64,000 bases of DNA from Amaranthus tricolor (taxonomy: Eukaryota > Streptophyta > Magnoliopsida > Caryophyllales > Amaranthaceae): positions 12,564,066 through 12,628,065 of the forward strand of contig NC_080060.1 of assembly GCF_026212465.1 (NCBI RefSeq), written 5' to 3'. Under the pieces are notes generated by a model. It was not told the DNA's origin. It saw only the letters and a program-made list of their open reading frames with translations, and made no database searches. This document shows, piece by piece, positions 1 to 11,340 of the stretch (positions are counted from its first letter, which is position 1; every line of letters begins with the position of its first letter). A program made the position numbers and the translations under genes.

Positions 1-195
<195 letters not shown>

Positions 196-240
196 AACAA
201 TGGCAATGATAATGTATTTTTGTTTACTTTTGACTGAAAA

Positions 241-1497
241 TCAGGATTTTGTTTTGGATTATCGTTTGATTTTTGGATGAAAAGTCAAATATAAATATGT
301 ATTTTGAATCATTTTGTTAGGTTTTGGATGAAATGGTTTTGGCAAAGCCATAATGATATCTTTTTTTTGATTAAAATGTAATGTACTCTCTTAATACTTT
401 CAACCTTATGACATTTTTTGGATAGATTTGAGTTTTTAATGATAACTCTTTGCAATAGGTTTTTGTGGAGAAGGTCTTATATGAAATTAATCCACACTAT
501 TTTAGTATGTAAAAAACGTAAAAAATACAAAAATAGATGTTTGTTGATTTTAGATTGGTGCACACTATAATAGGGTAAATCAAATCCATACGAGAATTAA
601 GTTTTTGGGTCGAGCTTAATGTCATCCAACTTATTTATAAACTAATCAAGTTAATCTTATAGGCATAAAGAGAGGCTTAACTTGAATCATAGGAAAGACA
701 AATCCTAAGTAATATAAAAGTATTAAAAATAAAAAATTGTCCAACAGTTGCCAAAACACTCCCGACTACTTGACGTAATTACGTCACACATCCACTAGCA
801 TATTTGTAAAACAAATTATTACAAGCCTAGATAACAGTAGAGATGTGATAGTCATCACAGACTAGTAAATTGTTGGTAGGTGGGTCTCTTATAAGATTCA
901 AAGATGGGATGATAAACTATATTTTGGCACATCTTACAGCCAAGCTCGGTCTTCATACCTGACAATAGAATAGTCATACGTAAATACTTAACAAAAAGTC
1001 CCAATATTTAAAACCTAATAAAGCGAAATGCTGATAAAATTTCAAGTTAAATTGACATAAAGAGGTCACCCAATATCTAGCATTTACAAAGTGGTTTGAA
1101 TTTCCAAAAGAAACAACAGTCAAAGAAAGCATAATATTAAAAAAGTATTCAATATAAATTAGTTAAAAACATGACATCTCGGAAGAAAACATCATTAAAA
1201 ACTTCAACAATGCTTCCAAATTGAAGACGAAAAAAGAAAATGAATAATAGGGAGTTTGATATGAGGAATGAAAACGTAATGTGCATTAAAAAAAAGGGGG
1301 ATAAGATTCGCATTTTTTCCCAAAACCTAGATGTGAAATTACGTCCAAAACTCACTTCTCAACTACCACATACCACTAACAAGAATTGAACAAACAAATT
1401 TCCACTCTTTTCTTTTGTAAATTCTCTCCCAAAAATTCATCTTTAAATTTCTGTAATATAACTTAATTCTTTGAATTTCAATTTTTTACAACTTAAT
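241..1497. repeat. Repeat R, copy 1 (start of unit A)
   Basis: About 1.26 kb of non-coding sequence. It is present again at 2,619-3,660 (with an internal deletion of about 200 bp) and at the start of unit B (23,703-24,968). Landmarks are GGATTATCGTTTGATTTTTGG near the left end and CTCTTTTCTTTTGTAAATTC near the right. The minus frame at 1,149-1,355 is open in all three copies but changes length and frame between them, so I do not call it coding. Confidence 0.85.
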
Positions 1498-2593
1498 TAG
1501 CGGGTTTGGGTTTAGATTTTTGACCCAATTAATTAAATGGGTCAACCCGATCTGATATGTTTATTAAATGGGTTAAGTTCAGGTTGAATATTTAAACCCG
1601 AAAAAAACATGTTTAACCCATTTATTAAATGGGTCAATCAGGTCAGGTCAACCCATATTTAACCCATTTATTAACCCATTGAAAATTTTAAATAAAGTCA
1701 TAAACTCATAATTCATAAAGATGATGATATATTACATCATAAAGGACATAAGTCATAAACTGTTAAACATAAACTCATAAAGACTGAACGACATAAACCC
1801 TAAACATTTGCGCCTCCACTTGTTCGTCACTTCCTCTTCTCCTTCCTCTTCTCTCTTTTGTGCGAATCTGCGACCTACCGCCGTCCGCCTACACCTTCAG
1901 ACCTGCTCCTTCCTCTTCTCTCCGGCAGCTTCTTCTCTTCTCCTTCATCTTCTCTGCGGCACAATGGTAAGTATTATTAACACATAAAAGTCCGATTTTT
2001 CTTTTTTTTTATCGATTTTATTTTTTTAGATTTGGATTGTGTTCGATTTTTTTGTGTTTGATTTTGATGTTCATTGCTGGAACTGCTATTTCCATTGTTG
2101 TTAATGCCATCTTTAATTCTTCATAATAATTTGGTTCGTGTTTTCGTTATTTAGGGTTCGATTTTTTCGACTTTGTTGGGGTTTCATTTTTACTAAACTG
2201 GTAATTTGCATCTTTTTTTTGATTTCATTTTTCTGTTTAATTTTTATCGATTTTTTCGATTTTTTCGATTTTTTGATTTGTGTTATGTTTACTCCATTTT
2301 TCTTTATTTACTCTATTTTTTGGTTTTCTGACCCAATTTTTGCAAGATTCATATGTTCTGGGCTTGTTGCTTCATCGGTTTCATTTCTCATTTCAGGTAT
2401 TTTTTTTATTTTTATTTTACTGTAATATTATGTAATCTGTATAATCTTTGGTTGTATACTATATAATCTTTAAATGGGTCATAAGCAAGTTGACCCGACC
2501 TGCTACAGATCAGGTAGGGATTTTAATTTTTGACCCATTTATATATGACCCGAACCTGAAAATGACCCAACCCGACCTGTTTGACACCCTTAG
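1498..2593. mobile_element. hAT-like non-autonomous insertion
   Basis: Absent from unit B, where CTTAATT is followed directly by CGTTGATCAAATTTGACCC. Both ends are rich in AAATGGGTCA / TGACCCATTT motifs. The right end, read inward on the minus strand, is TAAGGGTGTCAAACAGGTCG, which fits the TAGGGGTGTCAA-type ends I know from plant hAT elements. The left terminus seems to have lost its outermost bases and no clear 8-bp target duplication is visible. The interior carries a gene-like 5' leader (1,798-1,970) but no transposase. Confidence 0.6.
1798..2398 (+). pseudogene. Captured gene 5' leader with ATG at a splice donor
   Basis: Inside the hAT-like element a CT-rich leader (TTCCTCTTCTCC-type repeats) runs to ACAATGGTAAGT at 1,961-1,972. 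A start codon is followed at once by a canonical splice donor. The following 400 bases are T-rich with an acceptor-like TTTCAG at about 2,396. Ribosomal-protein and similar housekeeping genes often have this layout, so a captured promoter-proximal fragment is my inference. No recognisable protein follows. Confidence 0.35.
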
Positions 2594-3660
2594 TATTTTC
2601 GTCTACTTTTGACTGAAAAATCAGGATTTAGTTTTGGATTATCGTTTCGTTTTTGGATGAAAAGTCAAATATATATATGTATTTTGAATCATTTTGTTAG
2701 TTTCTGGATGAAATGGTTTTCGCAAACCATAATGATATCTTCTTTTATTTTATCAAAATGTAATGTACTCTCTTAATACTTTCAACCTTATGACATTTTT
2801 TGGATAGATTTGAGTTTTTAATGATAATTCTTTGCAATAGGTCTTTGTGGAGAAGGTCTTGTATGAAATTAATCCACACTATTTTAGTATGTAACAAACA
2901 TAAAAAATACAAAAATAGATTTTTGTTAATTTTAGATTGGTGCACACTATAATAGGGTAAATCAAATCCATACGAGAATTAAGTTTTTGGGTCGACCTTA
3001 TCTTGTAGGCACAGACTAGTAGATTGTTGGTAGGAGGGTCCCTTATCAGATTCAGAGATGGGATGATAAACTATATTTGGGCACATCTTACAGCCAAGCT
3101 CGGTCTTCATACCTGACAATAGAATAGTCATACATAAATACTTAACAAAAATTCCCAACATTTAAAACCTAATAAAGCGAAATGCAAATAAAATGTCAAG
3201 TTAAATTGACATTAAGAGGTCACGCAATATCTAGCATTTACAAAGTGGTTTGAATTTCCAAAAGAAACAACAGTCAAAGAAAGCATAATATTAAAAAAGT
3301 ATTCAATATAAATTAGTTGAAAACAAGACATTTCGGAAGAAAACATCATTAAAAACTTCAACAATGCTTCCAAATTGAAGACGAAAAAAGAAAATGAATA
3401 ATAGGGAGTTTGGTATGAGGAATGAAAACGTAATGGCATTAAAAAAAAGAGGGATAAGCATCGCAATTTTTCATAAAACCTAGATGTGAAATTCCTTCCA
3501 AAACTCACCTCTCAACTGCCACATACCATTAACAAGAATTGAACAAACAAATTTCCACTCTTTTCTTCTGTAAATTCTCTCCCACAAATTCATCTTTAGA
3601 TTTCGGTTATATAACTTAATTTTTTGAATTTCAATTTTTTACAACTTAATTTGTTGATCA
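2594..3660. repeat. Repeat R, copy 2
   Basis: Second copy of repeat R in unit A, directly right of the hAT-like insertion. Relative to copies 1 and 3 it lacks about 200 bases between TTGTAGGCA and CAGACTAGT. Unit B has a single R, so the R-insertion-R arrangement is specific to A. Confidence 0.85.
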
Positions 3661-4290
3661 AATTTGACCCTTTCTAAACCAGAGAAGAAAGAAGTTGAAT
3701 TTGATCTTCAATTAGTAAAAATAGAAAAAGGATATATATATATACCAACAATGGCAATGATAATGTGCGTTGTGTTTGTAATCTTTGTTGATTGGAGAAT
3801 TGAAATATTATTTTTGGTAGTAGGTTTGTTGTTGGGTTGTATCATGTATGAGAGAGAAACTGATCAGAAAGTCATATTTGAATAAATATTGTGGGTAAAA
3901 GAAACTCGTTTCCCCTCGTAACTGAGGGTAGTTGTTACTCTACAAAAAGGGAATCGGTTGATTAAAATATTAAAAACTACTAAATAAATTTTATCAAGAA
4001 ACGCAACAGTTAAAGTAATTGCAATTATTATCAGAGCTCTTTAATATAAGACGTTCAAAAAAAATTGATTAAATTTCAACTGGAAATATAAAAACAAATG
4101 AATAGAATTCTACTCGTAGGCAGCAAGGAAGCATGAGCAGTCCATGATAAACAATTTTAATGAGGAATAGTGATAACATATGCTACTTTCCCTATAGAAA
4201 ATCAATTTGGCATCAATTTTAATTGTAGAAAAATGGGACAATAGTTAAGTAGTAGTGCATGAAAATGAAGCTAAAATTCAATAAAGTGGT
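3661..4290. other. Intergenic stretch downstream of the DUF3615-like gene
   Basis: No supported gene. It holds a short AT tract (about 3,733-3,744) that is expanded to roughly 85 bases at the matching place in unit B. The rest is single-copy sequence shared with unit B (24,969-25,674) with scattered substitutions. Confidence 0.7.
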
Positions 4291-5079
4291 TTATGAGTTC
4301 TGACCATGCAATATAGAATACTTAGATGCATTTATTTGGCCATTGATATCTCCGCGAATCTCGGCATAGAATAACTTGGTGGAATAATCACCAGCAACAA
4401 AGGGATATTTGTGGGGCTTGGCAGTAAAGTTGCAGTGAACAAAAAGATCAAATTCAAGTGTTGATTTAACAAGAGCAACACAATCAACAAGCTCATAGTC
4501 AGTGGACTGCAAATCATCAAAATCAATAATATCAATATGAACTATTAAGATTAGTAAATAAAATCAATATGAATGAATGAATGAATGAGATAATACTTAC
4601 ATTTTCAGAATTAAATTGATCCAAAATCTTGTTAGCAAAAGGGGTAAGGAAGTTTGCACGGTATTTTGGATTCAAACAGATATTACAACCTATGGGCGAT
4701 GCAGAATCATAGGAAGAATAACTTATCAAAGACGGGTTCAACTTATATCCACCGTAGCTGCAATTCAACCGAAATCCCAATCGTTAATTCAAATACACTA
4801 AATTAAAACAAAACAAAGCAAAACAAAACAAAAATTAGGCTTAGAAACAGAATAATACAATAATATATAATTATTAATTAATTGACAAAAGATAGGATTA
4901 TGAAAATATTGCCATTAGGTTACCAATATTGGATTAAGAAAATGTATGTATGTCAAAAACGACGGTGGGTTGAATGAGAAAAATTATTTATTATTCAAGA
5001 AAATACTAACAATCAAATTGTAAGGTTGAGCATGTAAAGTGAGTAATCAAGAATGAATTTTGCATAATTACCTTGCCAT
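4291..5079 (-). CDS. DUF3615-like small protein, unit A copy (three exons)
   Basis: I assemble a 126-residue protein from three minus-strand exons: 5,072-5,079 (ATGGCAAG), 4,601-4,757 and 4,291-4,506. Introns are GT..AG and phases agree (8+157 bases = 55 codons, then 71 codons plus stop). The second half contains DYELVD (residues 58-63), HCNFTAK (79-85) and LFYAE (100-104). This resembles the plant DUF3615 pattern: YELV, then an H-x-NF-x-A-K core, then LFFAE. The first half has NPKYRANFLTPFANKILDQF, which I do not recognise beyond this family. The molecular role is unknown. A further upstream exon is possible (see 5,840-5,916), and the tiny first exon makes the start the weakest part. Unit B differs only at residues 14 and 21 (I/M, S/P), so the gene has kept its frame since duplication. 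Confidence 0.6.
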
Positions 5080-5080
5080 G

Positions 5081-5410
5081 AGTCTGAGTCAGATTTTTTT
5101 GTAAATAACCCTAATTCTTCAACTAAAACCAATAACCTCTATTATATTATATTATATTATATTATGCTTGACGCAAATTTTTTTCTTGTAAAATTCTATG
5201 AGTCAGAGTCATTTACACCAATTCTTCAACTAAACTGATAACCTCTATTGTATTATACTTGACACAATTTTTTTTCTTGTAAAATTCTAAGAGTGAGAGA
5301 TTCATGAGTCAGTCATTTTTGTAGATAACCCCAATTCTTCAACTAAAATCGATAATTTCTATTATATTATGCTTGACACAATTTTTTTTCTTGCAAAATT
5401 GTAAGAGAGT
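5081..5410. repeat. Minisatellite of about 115-bp units upstream of the DUF3615-like gene
   Basis: Three imperfect units, each with AATTCTTCAACTAAA, then a TATTATATTATGCTTGACAC block, then TTTTTTTCTTGTAAAATTC and a GAGTCAGAGTCATT-type end. They lie directly upstream of the start codon on the minus strand, so they sit in the promoter or 5' leader. The array is also present in unit B. Confidence 0.8.
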
Positions 5411-5839
5411 GAGAGATTGAATGAGAGAAGGAGATAAAGTTTTTTTTCAAAAGTGAGAGGGACAGGAGGATTAAATCCTGACTTTTACTTATCTGATGGC
5501 CACCCTTTATTTTCATCTGGTACAAAAACCCACAATAATAACAAAACCCTGTGAATGAATTAAATTTAACCATAGTTGAATCCATAGCAAAAACATAAAA
5601 AAAAAATTAAAAAAAAAACCTAGAAATGAAATCTAAAAAACGAAAATCTAACATCCAAAATCCATCCTCAAACACGAAACAGAAAGAGAAAATCATGCAT
5701 AAAAGTAAATTTAAACGAAATTGAAACGAAAATCAACACTAAAATCAACATGAAAATGAAGGAAATCTAAGGAAAATCCAATAAAACAAGAAACATAAAC
5801 ACTAAAAAACAAAAAGATAAAACCAAAAGTAAATTCAAC

Positions 5840-5916
5840 CTGCTATCTTCGTATTCCATGGTGGTGGGAATAACACAGATGATGAACCTTTTGGAATTTT
5901 TTGTTGATGAAGCCAT
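5840..5916 (-). CDS. Candidate upstream exon near the DUF3615-like gene
   Basis: On the minus strand an ATG at 5,916 opens 25 codons (starting MASSTKNSKRF) and ends in a splice donor, GATAGCAG|GTTGAA. It follows a CTCTCTCATTCTC-type leader, which looks like a 5' leader. Whether it splices to the exons at 5,079 and below, or belongs to a separate short transcript, cannot be seen. In unit B an 8-base deletion removes this ATG (near 27,060), leaving only a downstream ATG. I treat it as a possible first exon. Confidence 0.3.
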
Positions 5917-6143
5917 GAAGGCACCAGATTTGTAAGAGAATGAGAGAGAGCGTGTTTCTGTTGTTGAGTTAGGGTTTACTTTACATGCGATTTGAGAATT
6001 AGAGGCAATGAATGAAAAGCATAACAATGACAAAATGGGGAGCCGTGCAGTAGGGATCTGGGGATTATTTTTGTTTTCCGAGGCTTTTTTTTTTTTTTTT
6101 TTTTTTTTATTGTGGGTTAGGCTTTAGTTAAATTCGGTGTTTT

Positions 6144-6481
6144 AAGAAAATTTGAAATAAATAAGTAAAATTATTAAAAAAAAGGATTTTTTAACTTAGT
6201 TCTAAATATAAGCGCCTAATTTCCAAACTTGAGGTATGGGTTCTGTTCGCACTTACTAACTGCGAACAAAGGGTTTGATTCAAATTTTTTGACCAAATAT
6301 CCTGTTTGCTTGGTTATTTTTTGTTACCAGTTTGCCTCTGTTCGCAGTTATCAACTGCGAACAAAATCGAACCTGAGCTTTGGACTGAAGGCGCTTACAT
6401 TTGGGAATACGTTGAAAAATAGCTTAATGTATGCTTCTTTTTTGATAATTTTACTTATCAAATTTCAAATTTTCTGTGTTT
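6144..6481. mobile_element. Long-TIR MITE (near-complete hairpin)
   Basis: Inverted arms of about 150 bp: the left arm has AAATATAAGCGCCTAATTTCC and the right arm reads AAATGTAAGCGCCTTCAG in reverse complement. Only a short loop separates them. GGTGTTTT is directly repeated at 6,136-6,143 and 6,482-6,489, fitting an 8-bp target duplication (hAT or Mutator type; the superfamily is not resolved). The ORF 6,229-6,609 merely crosses it. Confidence 0.75.
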
Positions 6482-6547
6482 GGTGTTTTGGTTCATCAAA
6501 ATTCAAAACCAACTCCAAATTGAACATTGAAATCTATTACAGCTGGC

Positions 6548-6823
6548 CTTGGACGAGACAGCCTCATAATGAGATCGTTAATTTGGGTCGGTCCAATTCG
6601 CGCGTGTAAAAATCTCACATGCTTTCTCTCATTTTTCTCATTTTCTGGACATTTTTCAGTTTTGATCTTAAAAATATCAATTTTGACTTTAAAGGTATCA
6701 ATTTTCAAAATTGATACTTTTAAGATCAAAATTAATAAATGCCCAAAAAATGAAAATGTTGTTACACGTACGAATTGGGCCGACCCAAATTGACGGTCTC
6801 ATAATGAGACCGTCTCGTCCAAG
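6548..6823. mobile_element. MITE with about 60-bp TIRs (CTTGGACGAGAC)
   Basis: The left end is CTTGGACGAGACAGCCTCAT and the right end is its inverted copy, ending GACCGTCTCGTCCAAG. The interior holds a second short palindrome, TATCAATTTTCAAAATTGATA. No coding capacity. Present in unit B at 27,668-27,940, so it is older than the duplication. Confidence 0.8.
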
Positions 6824-6871
6824 TTTTTGTGAATCTATTATCTATTATTTATCTATCTACACAAATTCTTA

Positions 6872-7935
6872 CTTGAGACCATCTCTACAAGAGACGTCTC
6901 AAGTTTGGGCAGCCCATTTTTTATTTAAAAAAAATAATAATTAAACTTTCTAAACATGCGTGTATAGTTGGGTATATAATGATCCGTGTTTGGGATTATA
7001 ACATCATATAGTTGGGCATATAATGGTTTGTGTTTGAAATCATAACCTTATATATTTGGGTATATAATGGTCTGTGTTTGGGGTTATAGTATTATGCATA
7101 TGGGGTCTTAGTATTATGTGTTTAGGGTTATAATGGTTTGTGTTTGGAGTTATAGTATTATATATTTGGGTAAATAATGATCTGTGTTTGAAATTATAAC
7201 CTTATATATGTGGATATATAATGGTCTGTTTTTGTGATATAGTATTTTTATAACACCAAATATATTATGTTATTACTCAAAATACATGTTTTTATAACCC
7301 CGTATATATTATGTTATAACCTCAAATATATATTGTTACAACTCTAAATATATTACTACCTCCTATTCAGCTGAATTGTCCCATTTTTTTTTGGCACTAT
7401 TCACTTATCACTCTTAATTTGTATTTTACTCTTAATCTATAAGTTAAAACATAGTCATATGGGATCTTGTTTGATTCGTTTCAATATAAGGATTATTAAT
7501 ATCAACTTTTTATAATTTTTAATTAAGCATAATTTGAGATATTAAGAGTTAAAATGTTGCCTCGGCAAGTGTGAAAAATCAAATGGGACAGTTCAGCTGA
7601 ATAGGAGGGAGTATGTTATAACCTCAAATATATGTTGTTATAACCCCATATATATTACGATATAACCTTAGATACATATTATTATAACTCTAAATATATT
7701 ATGTTATAACCCCAAATAAATTATATTATAACCTCAAATATATATTGTTATAACACCAAATATATTATGATATAACCTCAAATAAATGTTGTTGTAATCC
7801 CAAATATATTATATGACTTTTCACATTCCATACACGCGCATGCTTTTGTTTTTTGATTTCAGCAATAGTTTTTTTATATAAAAATTAACATAAATTAGAT
7901 TTGGGTTGAGCTCTTCAGTCTCTCGAGACCAACTC
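6872..7935. mobile_element. Foldback-type element with tandem-repeat arms, unit A
   Basis: It starts CTTGAGACCATCTCTACAAG and ends with the inverted GACTGAAGAG/CTCGAGACC type end. GGGCAGCCCA on the left mirrors TGGGTTGAGC on the right. The left half consists of repeats of the type TATAATGGTTTGTGTTTGGG and the right half of their reverse complement (CCCCAAATATATTATGTTATAA), so the whole element is one large inverted repeat. ATCTATCTA occurs just outside both ends. A Stowaway-like MITE is nested inside this copy only. Confidence 0.7.
7356..7611. mobile_element. Stowaway-like MITE, unit A only
   Basis: TA|CTACCTCCTATTCAGCTGAA at the left and GTTCAGCTGAATAGGAGGGAG|TA at the right give 256 bp with matching inverted ends and a TA target duplication. 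This is typical of Tc1/mariner-derived Stowaway MITEs. At the same place in unit B (about 28,680) the sequence reads AAATATATTATGTTATAACC with a single TA, an exact empty site. Confidence 0.92.
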
Positions 7936-8041
7936 ATCTATCTATCCATAACGTATAAAATGTGAACAACACTTTGACACTATTCACATTTACAAAATGA
8001 ATAGTACTTTTGTCATGTCAGCTGCCATCTCAGCCTTTTAG

Positions 8042-8670
8042 ACGCCACAGTTATTAGGTTTTGTCTGATTTATCCATGAATTCCTCGGTTTTGTCATTCT
8101 TCTCGATATTTCCTCTGCAATTTTCACTCTTCATCCACCCTTGCTCCTCCTGCACTTATCTGCTTTTCTTATTGCTTCTTGGTGATGGCTTTTCCTCTTC
8201 GTCAATTCATTCTGTGTTTCTCTTTCTTCTCGCCATTTCTACCCTAATTAGTCAATTCTTTCATTTTACCCTTTACATTCCTTTCTTTTATGCAGATCAA
8301 TACAAGACGAATGTCTGAAGCGGAAAAATCGTCCTTCAAAGAGCAGCTTCAAGCGATTTTTAGGAGCAATGGAGTGAAGATGGTTCAATTTTGTAAGAGA
8401 TCTAGATGTTCTAAGATGTATTTTTGTTTTAGGGTTTTGTGTTTTCAGCAAGCTTCATCTTCTCCATTGCGTTTGATCTTATTCCCATATACGAATTTCT
8501 AAATTTTAGGTTTAATTTGGCTAATTTTTACATATCAAATTCACTTTCGAATTTTGTACTTTGTTGATTTATTTATGTCTCTCAACCCTGACTTTCTAAT
8601 TCCTTTCATTTCAACTTCAAAAATTGCAGGCAGTTGAAGATGGAGATGAGCATTTTTAGGTTCGGTTGAT
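8042..8670 (+). pseudogene. Gene-like 5' region and short exon, unit A
   Basis: A CT-rich leader (8,060-8,290) ends in an acceptor-like TTTTATGCAG at about 8,295, followed by ATG at 8,311. The frame reads MSEAEKSSFKEQLQAIFRSN and then runs into KMVQFCKRSRCSKMYFC. A second acceptor, AAATTGCAG, at about 8,630 precedes AVEDGDEHF. The layout looks like a 5' leader intron plus two exons. I do not recognise the protein and see no longer coding run, so it is either a gene remnant or the start of a gene whose other exons I cannot assemble. In unit B the S after the first M is F. Confidence 0.3.
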
Positions 8671-9563
8671 TGATTTAGTTTATTAATCTTTCAAAGTTTT
8701 GATCTTTTCTAAATTTTGAAGTTGAAATTTTGTTTTTTGGGGATGGAAATTTTGGGTAGAATTTGTGGTTCATTTTTACGGCTTTTCCGTCCTGAATTTA
8801 AGGTTCAGGGTCTATTTTTGTTGAATTTTCTTGCTATTTCATGTTGGGTTTTCGGTTTTATTTGTTTTAGTTTTGTGGTATTTTCTATTTGATTTTGGTA
8901 TTGTTCTGTGTTCATTTGTTTTAATTGAATTTACAGAGTTTTCTTTCCAACTCTACTGATTATTATGGTTAATTTATGTCCTAATAAGTCTTCTAATGGC
9001 TTTGATGGTAGCTATAGACTAATTATACATCTATGTGTTTTCAATCTCGATCTGCCATCAAATTATGAGAAGCTTTACATCTTTATTGTCGGCTAATCCA
9101 CGAGTAATATAATTACTCTTCAAATTACATAAATTGATACGGGTTTAGTTCATCTTTTTTAAATTTGGAGTAATTTATGCCATGAAGGAAAACTATGTCA
9201 TTCAAATTTATTTTTAACTTCGATTTTTGAAATAAAAGATTTAGTTCATCTTTCTTAAATTTGAAGAGAAATATTGGTTTATCTTTCTTAATTTTGGAGT
9301 AATTTGTGCCAATGAAGGAAAACTATGTCATTTAATTATGGTTGATTTAGGTTGAGAGCTTTGGTTCATTTCTTTTATATTAATACATTGTTTTGATATG
9401 TTTTTTAGTCTTTCTTCAAAACTAACTCAATGATTTAGGTTAATTTTTGTGTATTATTGAATTTTCTTAGGGGTTTGATGTAAAAAACAAGTCAATTTTT
9501 TGTCTTTGTCTTACATACACATTGCTTTTGGATAACCGGAGGAAACTTTTGGAACGATTAAAG
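8671..9563. other. Intron-like T-rich stretch
   Basis: T-rich on the plus strand with no convincing exon. It contains short local repeats of TTAGTTCATCTTTCTTAAATTTGAAG type. The CACTA insertion of unit B lies at the position matching 9,455-9,457, where unit A has a single TAT. Confidence 0.6.
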
Positions 9564-10029
9564 AATAGTTAATAGCCATTGCACCAACATTGTAGAAGTT
9601 GTGTAAAAAAAAGGAATAGAGGCTGAAAGACTTCTCTGATAGGGTGGTGATTTTAGAATTTAAATTTATCTTTTTAAATTTTGTTTAATTTTGTTTAATT
9701 TATTTTGTCTTTTTGTGATAATTTACAAATTACGGTGATTGATTATGAATTTTCGCAATTATAAGACTAACATTTCAGAAGTTACATGATTATAGGCGAT
9801 CAGTTGTTTGCAATATCCAACAATAGTTAATAGCCATTGCACCAATATTTTAGTAGTTGTGTAAACAAAAGGAGCAGAGGCTGAAAGACTTCTCGGTGAT
9901 TTTAGAATTTAAATTTATCTTTTTATATTTTGTTTAATTTATTGGTATTTATTTTGTCTTTTTGTGATGATTTACAAATTATGGTGATTGATTAGGAATT
10001 TTTGCAATTATAAGACTAACATTTCAGAA
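9564..10029. repeat. 258-bp local tandem duplication, unit A only
   Basis: AATAGTTAATAGCCATTGCA starts at 9,564 and again at 9,822, each followed by the GGCTGAAAGACTTCTC and ATTATAAGACTAACATTTCAG blocks. Unit B has the sequence once (about 32,970-33,230). A related block lies at 13,050-13,260 (unit B 37,450-37,625), so this is also a low-copy dispersed repeat. Confidence 0.85.
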
Positions 10030-10793
10030 GTGTATTAGCGGACAATGATAACTTGATAAAACAAATATACTTCATTTGTATGAAATATCACCAAATGAGA
10101 TTAGAACGTCAAGTGTCGTTCCTCTATTATTGGTCTACAAGCACCAATTGGATCACCACGTATGCTAGTACGAAATAAGAAATACTAACACTCTTATTAC
10201 TTTTAAGGTGGAGAAAGGTAGAGAGAAATGGCACACAAGGTTATGAAAATGATGAGCAAAGTGCATCTATCTATACACAAATGCAACACCTCTTCACATA
10301 CCCATTTGATGGTTACATATAACATTTACATGTAATAATCAAAATGAATTAATTTTGTGTTTTAATTCCCAATCAAAACATATCATCAATTCATACTAAT
10401 AACTCCTACACTAAAAAGTCTAAAGAGCATCTTATGCAATTGGTTTTTATCCAATCGGTAACTTATATGTGTGACCTCATAGGATCCGATTATAATAGCA
10501 GTATATTAATCTAATTAATATACAGATCAAAGTTGGTTTCTAGCAAAACACTGTGACCACATAATATAATCCTGTGAACACGGTTTTTCTTAAAATAGAA
10601 GTTTATTAACCTTTTCTTCTTAAGTAGATTGAAATTAAACATCAAATTTTTGTAGTACTTTTTTTGGGCAAAGTTTGATAGAATTAAACCAAGGGTTCAT
10701 ATTACTTTTATTTAAGTTGTTTCATCAGGTGTCAATAGTTCTTATATGCCTAAGTCTCCTTCTATCACTACTACTTTATTTCCTTAATTACTA
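10030..10793. other. Non-coding stretch with a deletion relative to unit B
   Basis: No gene seen. Near 10,575 unit A jumps from ATAATATAATC to a TTTTTCTTAAAATAG block. Unit B has about 450 extra bases between the same landmarks (33,774-34,222). Confidence 0.6.
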
Positions 10794-11053
10794 CTTTCTT
10801 CGGATTTTAATAGTTGCTACAGTTCCTATAGCAACTACTGTTCATCAACTAATCTTATTTGACATATATTTCTCCATGTATAATGTAAAACATAGTCATG
10901 TGATATCTTGTTTGATTCGTCTTAATGCATATTTTTATAATATTAACTTTTTAGAATTTTTTATCATATTAAATTAAAGATATCAAAGATTAAAATCGTC
11001 CATTGAATAGCGTAAAAAACAGAAGTGTGACAATTATTAAAAACCAAATGAAT
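10794..11053. mobile_element. Stowaway-like MITE, unit A copy
   Basis: About 260 bp between TA dinucleotides. The left end is CTTTCTTCGGATTTTAATAG and the right end is AACTATTAAAAACC-type in inverted orientation (here AATTATTAAAAACCAAATGA). Its orthologue in unit B is 34,403-34,662, so the insertion predates the duplication. Confidence 0.75.
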
Positions 11054-11340
11054 TATTTTACTAGCTATATCTTCATCTCTATTCACCTTCATTTTTTCCT
11101 ATTTGATGCATAACTCTATCTAAGCATGGCCTCAACATGAATGTTACTCAATTTTTAAATTTGGCCATTCTTTCCACCTTCGTGATAGATGACTTTTGAA
11201 TGAAATTGCAAAGCTAAGTAACTAACCTATATTGGTTATTTATCAATTAAAAACGCATTTGGTCACTATTGAATGAATGATTATACTTATTATAAGTTAT
11301 TTGTTTTAATTAAAACAAATTTTGCTTTCTTTTTGGTGTT

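Noticed and set aside
1149..1355. ORF starting MSFGRNFTSRF, also seen at 3,212-3,508 and 24,543-24,819
   Set aside because: It recurs because repeat R recurs. Length and frame change between copies, composition is T-rich, and no motif is visible.
5081..5410. Possible CRISPR-like array (three spaced repeats)
   Set aside because: Units are imperfect, about 115 bp, without regular unique spacers, and the context is a plant nuclear genome. It is a minisatellite.
6229..6793. ORFs of 77-126 codons on both strands
   Set aside because: They run across the ends of two MITEs and mirror each other because of the inverted repeats.
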